A stretch of 51,048 nucleotides of DNA. It comes from Actinomycetota bacterium. Lineage in GTDB: Bacteria > Actinomycetota > Acidimicrobiia > Acidimicrobiales > VFJN01. Shown here piece by piece: positions 8,467-17,433 of the stretch (positions are counted from its first letter, which is position 1; every line of letters starts with the position of its first letter). The stretch is taken from positions 1 through 51,048 of the forward strand of contig VFJN01000093.1 in NCBI GenBank assembly GCA_009886035.1, in the 5' to 3' direction. The translations under genes and the position numbers were made by a program. The notes under the pieces were generated by a model. That model made no database searches. It had not been told where the DNA came from and was given only the letters and a program-made list of their open reading frames with translations.

Positions 8467-9675
8467 TCAGTTCCGGGGGAGGCCGAGGATGCGCTCGGCG
8501 ATGATGTTGCGCTGAATCTCCGATGCGCCGGCCGAAATGGTGTTGGCGAAGGAATGGAAGTACTGCTCCAACCAGGTGCCCTGGGGTTCATCCACGGCGT
8601 GGTGCCCATCGTTGGCCACGCCCCCGGCGGCGAGGGCATCGGCGCCCTGGATCTCGGCGGCGACCAGGGCCACCCGCTGGCGGGCCTCGCTGGCGTAGAG
8701 CTTCATGAGGGCCTGCTCGGGGGCGCCGGCCCCGCGGGCAAACTTGGCGAAGCCGCGATAGCCCAGGCAACGAGCCGCTTGGGTGTCGATGGCTACCTGC
8801 ACGATCTGGTCCACCGCCAGGGTGCGTTCGAAGGGGGTGAGTCGATCCAACAGGGCCGGTGCTTCCGCCAGGAGGGTGGTGAGCGATTCCTCCAGGCCCA
8901 TCACCGCATTCACCCACACCATGGCCCGTTCGTGGGCGAGGGAACCATTGGCCATGGCCCATCCGTTGTTGAGCTCGCCCACCAGGTGGTGGGCGGGCAC
9001 GGTCACATCGGTGAGGAACACCTCGTTCAGATCGGGCTGGTGGGGGTGGATGATCTCGGGGAGGGGCCGGACGGTGACTCCCGGCGTGTCCATGGGCACG
9101 ATGATGATCGAGATGCCCTGGTGCTTCGGGGCGTGGGGATCGGTGCGGCAGAACAGAAAGCAGAAGTCGGCGTAGTTGGCGCCCGAGGTCCACACCTTCT
9201 GCCCGTTGATCACCCAATGGTCCCCGTCGAGCACGGCGCGGGTGGTGAGCGAGGCGAGGTCGCTCCCGGCGTTGGGTTCGCTCATGCCCAAACACGCCGT
9301 GGCCTCCCCGCGCAGGATCGGCATGGCGTAATCGCGGATCTGCGCGTCGGTTCCGTAGTCGATGATCGAGGGAACCACGATGCCGAGGCCCTGCACGTTG
9401 GTGGTGCGCGGCACGCGCGCTTTGGCTAGTTCTTCGATGTACACGAGCGACTCGACCGGCCCGGCGTTGCGTCCCCCGCGCTCGGGGGGCCAGCCGGGCA
9501 CCAGCCAGCCCGCATCGAACATGGTGCGGGTCCAGCGGCGGGCCCACGGCGGGGCATGGCCGGTGGACACCGACGGCTCGGCGGCCATCTCGGCGGCACT
9601 GGGCCGGTTGATCGCCAGCCATGCCAAAAGTTCGGCCCGGAAGGTCTCGACCTCATCGTCGAAGCGCAATTTCAT
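8467..9675 (-). CDS. Acyl-CoA dehydrogenase, FadE26/ChsE4-like subunit
   Basis: A 402-residue enzyme matching the length and order of ChsE4 of the sterol side-chain pathway, which pairs with a second, catalytically incomplete subunit. Visible are MSEPNAGSDLAS (about 131-142), GQKVWTSGANYAD (158-170), and SLAHERAMVW with a glutamate at about 249, matching the catalytic base of ChsE4. The C-terminal GASEIQRNIIAERILGLPR is also present. The ATG at 9675 overlaps the upstream stop by four bases (ATGA), so it is translationally coupled to its likely partner. It probably dehydrogenates a branched acyl-CoA as part of an alpha2-beta2 complex; the partner and substrate are inferred. Confidence 0.85.
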   Translation of the reverse strand: MKLRFDDEVETFRAELLAWLAINRPSAAEMAAEPSVSTGHAPPWARRWTRTMFDAGWLVPGWPPERGGRNAGPVESLVYIEELAKARVPRTTNVQGLGIVVPSIIDYGTDAQIRDYAMPILRGEATACLGMSEPNAGSDLASLTTRAVLDGDHWVINGQKVWTSGANYADFCFLFCRTDPHAPKHQGISIIIVPMDTPGVTVRPLPEIIHPHQPDLNEVFLTDVTVPAHHLVGELNNGWAMANGSLAHERAMVWVNAVMGLEESLTTLLAEAPALLDRLTPFERTLAVDQIVQVAIDTQAARCLGYRGFAKFARGAGAPEQALMKLYASEARQRVALVAAEIQGADALAAGGVANDGHHAVDEPQGTWLEQYFHSFANTISAGASEIQRNIIAERILGLPRN

Positions 9676-10787
9676 GCGGGTTGCGCCAAGCCGAGGAGCT
9701 CCGCCAGGTGGGCGCGGTGATAGGCGGCGGTTCCGAGGAGGGCGTCGCCGGCTTTGGCCCGCTTGAGCAGGAAGTGCAGGTCGTGCTCCCAGGTGAAGCC
9801 GATACCTCCGTGCAACTGGAGCGCGTCGCGCACCACCAGCCGCTGACACTCCCCGGCGGCGGCTTTGGCCATGGCCACCGCAATGGCTCGACGGTCGTCG
9901 TCCTCGGCGATGGTGAGGGCGGCGAACCAGGCCAGCGAGGCGGCTCGCTCCACGGACAGGTAGAGGTCGGCCAGGCGGTGTTTGAGGGCTTGGAACGAGC
10001 CGATGGGCCGACCGAACTGTTCCCGTTGCTTGGCGTAGTCAAGGGTGATTTCGAAGAGGCGGCGGCAGGAGGCCACGGTGGAGCAGGCCAGGGCGGTGAC
10101 CGAGGTTTGCAGGGCGCGCTCGATGGCCAGCGCCGCCGCCGGGTCGCCGGGCTCGAGCAGCACGTCATCGCCACCCACCGTTACGTCGTTGAGTGTCACC
10201 GTGGCGATGGGCAGGGTGGGGTCCATCACCACCACGGCGGTGGCCACCACAGCGGCGGCGGGCACGAGAAAGGCCCCGACGCCGTCGTTCCCCTGCGCCA
10301 CCACGGCGAGCCAATCAGCGGTGGTGCCATCGAGGACGTGCGACTTCACGCCGTTGAGCACCCAGGCGTGGCCATCGCGTCGGGCCGTGGTCTGCATCGG
10401 CTGGTGGTGCCACCCGCCGTCTTCGGCCAGCGCCAGGGTGCCGGTGCAGGCGCCGGCGGCGATCTCGTCGAGGAGCCGGGGCGACCCCGCCGCCTGCAGG
10501 AGCGGGACGAGCTGGGTGAGGGTGGCGAGCACCGGTGTGGGGGCCACCGCCCGCCCGAGTTCTTCCACCACGATGGCCAGTTCCACCATGCCCAATCCCA
10601 TCCCGCCGTGTTCCTCCGGGATGGTGAGACCGGGCCAGTCGAGCTGAACCAATCTGGACCACAGGGCGGTGCCGTCCCCGGTGGCTTCGTACACGGCCCG
10701 CACCACCGCCGCCGGGCACGCCGCTTCCAGCACGGCCCGGGCATTGGCGCGCAGCTCGATTTGGTCGCTGGTGAATTCGAAGTCCAT
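9672..10787 (-). CDS. Acyl-CoA dehydrogenase, FadE27/ChsE5-like subunit
   Basis: A 371-residue acyl-CoA dehydrogenase fold protein resembling the partner subunit of ChsE4-ChsE5-type heterotetramers. The flavin-contact motif QLHGGIGFTWEHD (about 327-339) and REQFGRPIGSFQALKHRLADL (split here as REQFGRPIG then FQALKHRLAD) are conserved. The helix that carries the catalytic glutamate in its neighbour reads SVTALACSTVASCRR, without the ERA/HERA glutamate, so this chain probably supplies structure and FAD contacts rather than the base. It sits 10 bases downstream of the tandem TetR gene and overlaps the next dehydrogenase by 4 bases. Confidence 0.83.
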   Translation of the reverse strand: MDFEFTSDQIELRANARAVLEAACPAAVVRAVYEATGDGTALWSRLVQLDWPGLTIPEEHGGMGLGMVELAIVVEELGRAVAPTPVLATLTQLVPLLQAAGSPRLLDEIAAGACTGTLALAEDGGWHHQPMQTTARRDGHAWVLNGVKSHVLDGTTADWLAVVAQGNDGVGAFLVPAAAVVATAVVVMDPTLPIATVTLNDVTVGGDDVLLEPGDPAAALAIERALQTSVTALACSTVASCRRLFEITLDYAKQREQFGRPIGSFQALKHRLADLYLSVERAASLAWFAALTIAEDDDRRAIAVAMAKAAAGECQRLVVRDALQLHGGIGFTWEHDLHFLLKRAKAGDALLGTAAYHRAHLAELLGLAQPA

Positions 10788-10797
10788 AGGGGTTTGG

Positions 10798-12111
10798 TTA
10801 CTCGGGTTGGGCTAACAAGCCACGACGGATCACGGTGATCATCGCATCGATGGCCGGCCCCGGGGTGGTGAAGTGCAACGTGTACACGCTGTAGGGCACG
10901 CGTTCGATGAGGGCCAGCAACATCACCGCATCAACGGCGGGATCACCGAAGGGGCGTTGCGACAGGATGCGGACGAGGCGCGTGTACACGGAGGTAGCCA
11001 CCTCCCGGGAGAAGACCGCCAAGCGTTCGTTCGTCCGCATCTCCTGCCAGGTGCTGATGATCCCGCCGTCGCGCTCGTAGATGGCGAACCACTCCACCAG
11101 CCATCCACGGAGGTCTTCCACCGTCCCCTTCGGGTCGAGGTGGAGCCGGTCGAGGTGATCGATCATGTGGCCGGAGGCGGTTTCGGCCAGTACCTCGAAG
11201 AAGTCGTCTTTGTTGGTGAAGTAGCGGTAGAAGGTGCCGTGGCTCACGCCCGCCGCCGCCACCACATCGTCGACCCGGGCATCGTGGTAGCCCCGGGCGG
11301 GAAGCACCTGCGCCCCGGCCTCCAATAGGCGGTCGCGGGTGCGGGCACCCCGGCGGGCCAAGGGGCGATCGGGGGCCGGGGTGGCGAGGGACGGGGCGGG
11401 GGTGGAGGGGGTTCGGCCCGGCGGGCCGGGTGGGGTGGGCAGCACGTTCACCCCGACGATGGGCCCGGCGAAGATGCGGTGCATGAGGGTGGCCACCCCT
11501 ACCGCGAGGGGCTGGCGGCTCATGCCGCTAGGGGTCTGTTCGGCGAAGAAACTGCAGCGGATCAGCACGGCGACCAAGCCGGTCATGAGGGTGCCCTGGC
11601 GGGAATGAGCAGGCGCTCCGAAGGCGTGCAGTAGCGCCAGGCCCGTTTGATCGCTGACGGTGCCGGAGCGCTGGGCGCGGTGGGGGTGCCCGCGGCTAGC
11701 GGCCTGGAAGGAGGCGAATACCGGGGCCCATGCCTCGTGCAGGTCCATGAACTCGCCGATCCACTCGGCGAGGTGGGTCAGCCCGGCGGCGTCGGGCGTG
11801 ACGCCCGGGACAGCGGTGGCGAGCTGCACGATCTCCTCGCCGAGTTGGCCGGCGAGAGCCCAGAACACGTCGTCCTTGCTGGAAAAATATTGGTAGTAGG
11901 CGGGGCGGGAGCAGCCGGCCCGCTGGGTGATGAGTTCAACCCGGGCCCGGCTGAAACCCAATTCCCCGAATACCTCGAGGGCGGCGGCGAATATGCGGCG
12001 CTGGGTGTCGCTGCCGCGCTCACCGACCACGGGATTGCTTCCGAACGGCGGCCGCCGCCGGATTTCCTCGGTGGCGGGCGGAACGCTGATCAGATCCTCC
12101 GGTGTCGCCAT
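10798..12111 (-). CDS. Tandem TetR-type regulator (two TetR domains in one chain, Mce3R-like)
   Basis: A 437-residue protein holding two complete TetR modules. The first helix-turn-helix lies at about 35-81 (AGCSRPAYYQYFSSKDD), followed by its ligand domain to about 220. A Pro-rich linker spans 221-252, and the second helix-turn-helix lies at about 256-303 (AGVSHGTFYRYFTNKDD) with a second ligand domain. Mycobacterial Mce3R has the same double architecture and regulates lipid/sterol-related genes. Here it heads an operon with two acyl-CoA dehydrogenases and a synthetase, and it diverges from a large catabolic operon across a 145-base region holding a GTGAC-N6-GTTAGAT element. It is the best candidate for the regulator of that element, probably with an acyl-CoA ligand. 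Identity with Mce3R itself is not claimed. Confidence 0.88.
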   Translation of the reverse strand: MATPEDLISVPPATEEIRRRPPFGSNPVVGERGSDTQRRIFAAALEVFGELGFSRARVELITQRAGCSRPAYYQYFSSKDDVFWALAGQLGEEIVQLATAVPGVTPDAAGLTHLAEWIGEFMDLHEAWAPVFASFQAASRGHPHRAQRSGTVSDQTGLALLHAFGAPAHSRQGTLMTGLVAVLIRCSFFAEQTPSGMSRQPLAVGVATLMHRIFAGPIVGVNVLPTPPGPPGRTPSTPAPSLATPAPDRPLARRGARTRDRLLEAGAQVLPARGYHDARVDDVVAAAGVSHGTFYRYFTNKDDFFEVLAETASGHMIDHLDRLHLDPKGTVEDLRGWLVEWFAIYERDGGIISTWQEMRTNERLAVFSREVATSVYTRLVRILSQRPFGDPAVDAVMLLALIERVPYSVYTLHFTTPGPAIDAMITVIRRGLLAQPE

Positions 12112-12215
12112 TGGTGGTGGTCACGCTCCGGGGCGGTTGGTTGCGCTGGGGTGGGTTTCGCCGGCACGGCCACTCCCGTCGGTCGTACGGGTTGCGTGGT
12201 CGACGAGGAACGCTA

Positions 12216-12233
12216 ATCTAACAAAGCCGTCAC
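12216..12233. promoter_or_regulatory. Candidate operator in the divergent control region (site 2)
   Basis: ATCTAAC-AAAGCC-GTCAC on the plus strand reads GTGAC-N6-GTTAGAT on the minus strand. It overlaps a TAATCT box (12214-12219) facing the amidohydrolase operon and a TAGATT box (12215-12220, minus) facing the tandem TetR operon. One bound protein could therefore shut both directions. The amidohydrolase start is 23 bases away. Confidence 0.55.
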
Positions 12234-12256
12234 ATTCGACTCCCGGGGGGAATTGC

Positions 12257-13543
12257 ATGCAGGTCGATGATCTGATTCTGGTGAGCGTCGATGACCACGT
12301 GGTGGAACCACCGGACCTCTTCGAGGGGCGCTTGTCCAAGGCGGCCGCCGCCCGGGCCCCGTTCATCAAGGTCATGGACAACGGGCGCGAGGTGTGGATG
12401 TTTGAGGGCGCCGCGCTCCCGAATGTGGGGCTCAACGCCGTGGCGGGTCGGGTGCCGGAGGAGTACGGCGTGGATCCGCTGGCTTTTTCGGAGATGCGCA
12501 AGGGGTGCTGGGACATCCACGCCCGTATTGACGACATGAACGCCAACGGAATGCTGGGGTCGCTCAACTTCCCCAGCATTACCGGTTTCACCGGGCAGTT
12601 GTTTTACACCTGCCCCGACCGGGAGATCGGCCTGGAACTCCTTCAGGCCTACAACGACTGGCACGTCGAGGAGTGGTGCGGCACGTATCCCGGTCGCATG
12701 ATCCCGTTGTCGATCCCACCGATCTGGGACGCCGAGCTCATGGCGGCCGAGGTGCGGCGGATGGCCGAGAAGGGCTGCCACGCCGTCACGTTCTCCGAGA
12801 ACCCGGAGAAGCTCGGCCGCCCGAGTTGGCACAGCGATTTCTGGGACCCGTTCCTCCGGGCGTGTGAGGAAGTCAACACGGTGATCTGTCTGCATATCGG
12901 GTCGTCATCGGAAATGGTGATCACGTCGATGGATGCGCCCATCGACACCATGATCACGCTGCAGCCGATGAACATCGTGAAGTGCGCCGCCGACCTCGTC
13001 TGGTCACCCGTGTTCCGCAAGTTCCCCCGGCTCAAGGTGGCGCTGAGCGAGGGCGGCATCGGGTGGGTGCCGTACTTCCTCGAGCGGATTGATTACGTGT
13101 ACCAGCACCATCACGCCTGGACGAACCAGGACTTCGGCGACAAGCTTCCGAGCCAGGTGTTCAACGAAAACGTCCTCACCTGTTTCATCGACGACGCGGT
13201 GGGCATCGAGGTGCGGAGCCACCTGAACCCGAACCAGATTCACTGGGAGTGCGACTACCCCCACTCCGACTCCACCTGGCCCACCTCACCCGAGATGGCC
13301 ATGAAGTTCCTCGGGGCTCTGCCCGACGACGAGATCAACCGCATCACGCACCTCAACGCCATGGCCAACTTCACCTTTGACCCCTTCGCCCACCGACCCC
13401 GTGAGGAATGCACCGTAGGGGCGTTGCGGGCGCAGGCCGTCGACGTGGATACCACCGCCGTGAGCCACGGCACGGGCAAGTTCCAGGACGAGGGCATCGT
13501 CACGGCGATCACCCTCGCTGAACGCTTGGGTGGGAAGAAGTAG
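12257..13543 (+). CDS. Amidohydrolase family 2 protein (copy 2), first gene of a side-chain operon
   Basis: A 428-residue TIM-barrel metal-dependent hydrolase or decarboxylase, paralogous to the 2570-3763 protein. SVDDHVVEPPDLFEG is at about 8-22, CLHIGSSSEM (about 214-223) gives one histidine ligand, and ECDYPHSDSTWP (about 331-342) gives the acidic ligand. ALSEGGIGWVPYFLERIDY is a family hallmark. The ATG at 12257 has GGGGGG seven bases upstream. It leads amidohydrolase, DUF35, Ltp2-like, FadD, TesB, DUF2889, all but one junction overlapping or abutting. This context suggests a hydrolytic or decarboxylating step on a CoA-linked or free acid intermediate. The reaction is not known. Confidence 0.86.
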   Translation: MQVDDLILVSVDDHVVEPPDLFEGRLSKAAAARAPFIKVMDNGREVWMFEGAALPNVGLNAVAGRVPEEYGVDPLAFSEMRKGCWDIHARIDDMNANGMLGSLNFPSITGFTGQLFYTCPDREIGLELLQAYNDWHVEEWCGTYPGRMIPLSIPPIWDAELMAAEVRRMAEKGCHAVTFSENPEKLGRPSWHSDFWDPFLRACEEVNTVICLHIGSSSEMVITSMDAPIDTMITLQPMNIVKCAADLVWSPVFRKFPRLKVALSEGGIGWVPYFLERIDYVYQHHHAWTNQDFGDKLPSQVFNENVLTCFIDDAVGIEVRSHLNPNQIHWECDYPHSDSTWPTSPEMAMKFLGALPDDEINRITHLNAMANFTFDPFAHRPREECTVGALRAQAVDVDTTAVSHGTGKFQDEGIVTAITLAERLGGKK

Positions 13544-13960
13544 TTGGACGACATCCCGTTTCGGGTCCTGCCGCGGCTCGATGACGAGAATCGTTTCTTC
13601 TGGACGGCGGGGGAAGGCGGCGTCCTTCGCTTTCTGCGTTGTCAGGCCTGCGGCTACTACCTCCATCCGCCGCTGCCGCGTTGCCCGGAATGTGGGGGCC
13701 GGGACGTGGCCCCCGAGGCGGTGAGCGGGCTCGGCGAGGTGTACTCGGTGACGGTGAACCATCACTCCTGGGATGGCGGCCACGAGCCCTACGCCATTGC
13801 CATCGTCGTCTTTCCGGAGCAGGCCGACCTGCGGATGACCAGCAACGTGGTGGGCTGTCCGCCCGAGGAGGTCGGCATCGGCATGGCGGTGCAGGTCACC
13901 TTCGAGGCGCACGATGATGTGTGGTTTCCGCTCTTCACACCCGTGGCGGCGAGCGGTTGA
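13544..13960 (+). CDS. DUF35 OB-fold protein with zinc ribbon
   Basis: A 138-residue stand-alone DUF35 protein. An N-terminal rubredoxin-like zinc ribbon has Cys33-x2-Cys36 and Cys47-x2-Cys50 (CQACGYYLHPPLPRCPEC), followed by an OB-fold typical of acyl-CoA binding. In actinobacterial steroid catabolism a DUF35 domain (in ChsH2) binds the thiolase-fold aldolase Ltp2. Here the next gene is such a protein, so a DUF35-Ltp2-like complex is likely. The TTG at 13544 directly abuts the stop of the upstream gene and is the only plausible start, since the ribbon begins soon after. Its stop overlaps the next TTG start (TTGA). Confidence 0.8.
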   Translation: MDDIPFRVLPRLDDENRFFWTAGEGGVLRFLRCQACGYYLHPPLPRCPECGGRDVAPEAVSGLGEVYSVTVNHHSWDGGHEPYAIAIVVFPEQADLRMTSNVVGCPPEEVGIGMAVQVTFEAHDDVWFPLFTPVAASG

Positions 13961-15171
13961 CCGACTTCGAGCGCCGGTCGGTGATCTCGGGCATCGGGCA
14001 ATCGGCGGTGGGGCGGCGGCTGGGTCGAGGAGGTCTGGATCTCACCATCGACGCGTCACTGGCGGCGGTGGCCGACGCCGGGATCACCCTGGCCGAGGTG
14101 GACGGATTGGCTACCTATCCCGGCGGCGGGATGGGCGGGCCCGGGTTCGCCGGACCCGGTTCGCCCGAGGTGCAAGAGGCCCTGCGGCTCAACCTCAATT
14201 GGCACTCCGGGGGTATCGAGGGAGCCGCGCAGATGGCGGCGGTCCACAACGCCGTGTTGGCCGTCGGGGCCGGTCTGGCTCGCCATGTGCTCGTGTACCG
14301 CACCGTCACCGAGTCAAGTGAACAGGGGGCGGGCGGGCGCCAGGGCATTGGCATGGGTGGCCTGGGGATGGGCGGCGGCGGCAAGGCCCCGAAGATGGGG
14401 GGGTCGTTCCAGTGGAACATTCCCTTCCGGGCCTATTCCGCCGCCCACTGGTTGGCGCTCAACGCGCAACGGCATTTTCATGAGTTCGGCACCACATCGG
14501 AGCAGATGGCCATGATCGCCATCAACGCGCGGCGCAACGCCGGGCTGAACCCCCAGGCGGTGTACCGCGACCCGATGACCTTGGACGACTACTTCGCCTC
14601 CCGAATGATCACCACTCCGTTCCATCTCTTCGATTGCGACGCCCCGGTTGACGGGTCGACCGCGCTGGTGGTGTCGGCGGTCGGCCATGCCCCCAATGTG
14701 GACCATCCCGTGGCGCGCGTTGACGCCATCGGCTCGGCCCTGCGGGGACGGCCATCGTGGGATCAGTACGACGATCTCACGACCATGGCGGCCCGTGACG
14801 CCGGAGCCCATCTCTGGACCCGCACCGACCTCACTCCCGCCGATGTGGATGTGGCCGAGTTGTACGACGGCTTCAGTTTCCTGGCCATGACCTGGTTGGA
14901 GGCACTCGGATTCTGCGGGAAGGGTGAATCGGGTCCGTTCATCGAGGGCGGCGAGCGGATCGCCCTGCCCGGCGAACTGCCACTCAACACCCACGGAGGC
15001 CAGCTTTCCGCCGGGCGTCTTCATGGCTTCGGCTTCATCCATGAGGCGGTGCTCCAACTGCGAGGCGAGGCCGGGGCCCGGCAGGTACCGGGCAAGACCG
15101 TGGAGGTAGCGGTGGTGGCCAACGGCGGCGGTCCGATCGCCGGCGCCATGCTCCTCACCCGAGAGGCATGA
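13957..15171 (+). CDS. Ltp2-like thiolase-fold protein (probable DUF35 partner)
   Basis: A 404-residue member of the SCP-x/Ltp branch of the thiolase superfamily. AELYDGFSF and NTHGGQLSAGRLHGFGF with a final VANGGGPIAGAMLL are family signatures. The canonical N-terminal nucleophile cysteine is absent: the region reads NLNWHSGGIEGAAQ. That pattern fits Ltp2-type retro-aldolases rather than true thiolases, in keeping with the adjacent DUF35 gene. The expected role is cleaving a 3-hydroxyacyl or tertiary beta-hydroxy side chain from a CoA intermediate. TTG at 13957 overlaps the DUF35 stop by four bases; a GTG at 13981 is an alternative start. The substrate is inferred from neighbours only. Confidence 0.76.
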   Translation: MTDFERRSVISGIGQSAVGRRLGRGGLDLTIDASLAAVADAGITLAEVDGLATYPGGGMGGPGFAGPGSPEVQEALRLNLNWHSGGIEGAAQMAAVHNAVLAVGAGLARHVLVYRTVTESSEQGAGGRQGIGMGGLGMGGGGKAPKMGGSFQWNIPFRAYSAAHWLALNAQRHFHEFGTTSEQMAMIAINARRNAGLNPQAVYRDPMTLDDYFASRMITTPFHLFDCDAPVDGSTALVVSAVGHAPNVDHPVARVDAIGSALRGRPSWDQYDDLTTMAARDAGAHLWTRTDLTPADVDVAELYDGFSFLAMTWLEALGFCGKGESGPFIEGGERIALPGELPLNTHGGQLSAGRLHGFGFIHEAVLQLRGEAGARQVPGKTVEVAVVANGGGPIAGAMLLTREA

Positions 15172-15175
15172 GCGC

Positions 15176-16615
15176 ATGACGCTGCTGATGCTGTTGGAGA
15201 TGATCGTGGCGGCGATGGCCGACCGTCGGGGTATAGGCACGACCGAGCACGGGCTCACCTACCAGCAGTTGTACGACCGAGCCGGGGCCGGAGCCGAGGT
15301 CATCCGGCGTCATGGCGCCCAGCATCTTGCCTACGTGGCGGCGAGCGATCTGGCCTTTCCGGTGGCCCTGTTCTCGGCGGCCTGGGCCGGTGTGCCGTTT
15401 CTTCCGCTCAACTATCGCCAGAGCGCGGAGGCGCTGTGCTCGCTGTTGGCCCAGCACGACGACGTCTTGGTGATCGCCGACGCCCCGGCGGCGGGTTGGT
15501 GGGACGGGTCGGGACTGACCGTGCTCTCGGTGGAGGAATGGAATGCCGCTACCGCCGTCGCCGTGGAGGCGGCGGTGAGCGTCACCGACGGCGACGACGT
15601 GGCGGTGTTGCTCTACACCAGCGGCACTACCGCCGAGCCGAAGGCGGTCGTGCTGCGCCACCGCCACCTCAGTGCCTACGTGATCGGGTCGGTCGAGTTC
15701 GCCGCCGCCCCCGCGGAGGATGCCAGCCTGGTGAGTGTGCCGCCGTATCACGTGGCCGGCGTGGCCAACGTGGTGTCGAGCGTGTACGGCGCCCGGCGGA
15801 TCGTCTACCTGCCGGCCTTCTCGCCGGAGGCCTGGCTCGCCACGGTGCGTTCAGAAGGCATCACCCACGCCATGGTGGTGCCCACGATGCTCGCCCGGGT
15901 GGTCGAGCAGGTGGGCGACCATCAGATCGCCGCCACCCCTACCCTGCGTTCGATCGCTTACGGGGGCGCTCGGATGCCCATCAGCGTGCTCACCCGGGCG
16001 CTGGTGGCCTTCCCCACCACCGACTTCGTGAATGCCTATGGCCTCACCGAAACGAGTTCCACCATCGCGGTGCTCGGTCCTGAGGACCACCGCAGTGGTG
16101 AGCGACTGGCGTCGGTGGGGCGACTGGTGCCCGGTGTCGAGGTGGAGGTACGCGACGGCGAGATTTGGGTTCGGGGCGATCAGGTTTCGGGGGAATACCT
16201 CGGCCATGCCGTGGCTCTTGATGCCAACGGGTGGTTCGCCACTCGGGATCGGGGCTGGGTTGATGCCGACGGCTACCTCTTTATCGAGGGGCGCGCCGAC
16301 GACACCATCATCCGCGGGGGCGAGAACATTGCCCCCGCCGAGATCGAAGATGTGCTGCTCGCCCATCCGGCCGTCGCGTCCTGCGTGGTGGTGGGCATTC
16401 CGGATGACGAGTGGGGCCAGCGGATCGGCGCGGCGGTGGTGCTGCGGCCCGAGGCAACGGCGTCGGCGGAGGAACTTCAGGAGGTGGTCCGGGCGTCGCT
16501 GCGTTCGTCCAAGACGCCCGATGTGGTGGTCTTTCGTCACGACCTTCCTCTCACCGACAGCGGCAAGGTATTGCGTCGTGTGGTGCTGGCGGATCTGCTG
16601 GAGAGCGGACGCTGA
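15176..16615 (+). CDS. Acyl-CoA synthetase (AMP-forming)
   Basis: A 479-residue ANL-superfamily enzyme, short for the family because the N-terminal subdomain is compact. The P-loop LYTSGTTAEPKAV is near 144-156, NAYGLTETSS about 284-293, RDRGWVDADGY about 359-369, and GRADDTIIRGGENI marks the hinge. The catalytic lysine lies in LPLTDSGKVLRR near the C-terminus (about 460-471). All core catalytic motifs are intact. The ATG is four bases after the upstream stop, and its own stop overlaps the next ATG by one base. It probably activates the acid handled by this operon or salvages a released acid. Confidence 0.86.
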   Translation: MTLLMLLEMIVAAMADRRGIGTTEHGLTYQQLYDRAGAGAEVIRRHGAQHLAYVAASDLAFPVALFSAAWAGVPFLPLNYRQSAEALCSLLAQHDDVLVIADAPAAGWWDGSGLTVLSVEEWNAATAVAVEAAVSVTDGDDVAVLLYTSGTTAEPKAVVLRHRHLSAYVIGSVEFAAAPAEDASLVSVPPYHVAGVANVVSSVYGARRIVYLPAFSPEAWLATVRSEGITHAMVVPTMLARVVEQVGDHQIAATPTLRSIAYGGARMPISVLTRALVAFPTTDFVNAYGLTETSSTIAVLGPEDHRSGERLASVGRLVPGVEVEVRDGEIWVRGDQVSGEYLGHAVALDANGWFATRDRGWVDADGYLFIEGRADDTIIRGGENIAPAEIEDVLLAHPAVASCVVVGIPDDEWGQRIGAAVVLRPEATASAEELQEVVRASLRSSKTPDVVVFRHDLPLTDSGKVLRRVVLADLLESGR

Positions 16616-17433
16616 TGGCCTTCGATCTGCCGGATCTGCTCGCCTGTCTCGACCTTCGGTCGGTCGGCGATGGCGTGATGGAGGGATCCAACCTCGACAT
16701 CGGCTACCACCGGGTGTTCGGAGGACAGATCCTGGCGCAGGTGCTCATGGCGGCCGCGGCGGCATCGCCGGGCAAGTCCGTGAAGTCGATCACGGTGCTG
16801 TTCCCCCGGGAAGGGGATACGGGTCAGCCCATGCGGTACCGCGTGATCAAAACCCACGATGGCCGCACCTTCGGTACCATGGAAATCACGGCCCATCAGG
16901 GCGACAAGGTGATCGCGGTGGCGCTGGTGTCGATGCACATAGCCGAGGACGGCCCGTACCACAGCCACGCGCCGCCCGAGGTGGGTGGTCCCGCTGACGC
17001 CGTGGCTTACCCGCTCCCGATGATCCCGTGGGAGGTACGCAGCGTCGGGGGGGTGGATCTAGCCAGCGAGGCGGTGGGACCGGCCTCGCTGGAGTTGTGG
17101 ATGCGGGCGGCGGATGGGCCGGCCGAGGGGGCGATTCATCAGGCGCTTCTGGCCCATGCCACCGATCTCACCCTCATCGGCACGGCCCTGCGCCCCTTCG
17201 AGGGCCTGTCGCAGGCTTCCTCCACGGTCAGTCTGCACACGGCGGTCACATCGCACTCGTTGTGGTTCCATCAGCCGTTCCGCCTCGACGACTGGGTGCT
17301 GATCGCCCAGCACAGTCCGCTGGTGGCCCACGGGCGCGCCTTCGGTCGGGGCGATGTGTTTGGCGCGGCGGGCGAGTTGGTGGCCTCCTTCGCCCAGGAG
17401 GCCATGGTGCGTCCGATGGTGGGGCCGTCATGA
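16615..17433 (+). CDS. Acyl-CoA thioesterase II (TesB-like, double hot-dog)
   Basis: A 272-residue double hot-dog thioesterase that releases free acid and CoA. VFGGQILAQVLMAA (about 34-47) starts the first hot-dog, HSLWFHQPFRLDDW (about 222-235) marks the second, and GRGDVFGAAGELVASFAQEAM is the usual TesB end. The pathway context suggests it frees CoA from dead-end or product thioesters. It is embedded in the operon: one-base overlap upstream (TGATG) and ATGA overlap downstream. Confidence 0.85.
   Translation: MAFDLPDLLACLDLRSVGDGVMEGSNLDIGYHRVFGGQILAQVLMAAAAASPGKSVKSITVLFPREGDTGQPMRYRVIKTHDGRTFGTMEITAHQGDKVIAVALVSMHIAEDGPYHSHAPPEVGGPADAVAYPLPMIPWEVRSVGGVDLASEAVGPASLELWMRAADGPAEGAIHQALLAHATDLTLIGTALRPFEGLSQASSTVSLHTAVTSHSLWFHQPFRLDDWVLIAQHSPLVAHGRAFGRGDVFGAAGELVASFAQEAMVRPMVGPS

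Noticed and set aside
12216-12233. KstR or KstR2 binding site
   Set aside because: The known KstR pattern (TnnAACnnGTTnnA) and KstR2 pattern (AAGCAAG-NN-CTTGCTT) do not fit; only sites 4 and 5 contain AACGTT by chance.
17028-17429. Extended N-terminus of the DUF2889 protein
   Set aside because: It overlaps the thioesterase gene in another frame and is low-complexity Gly/Arg/Ser text.
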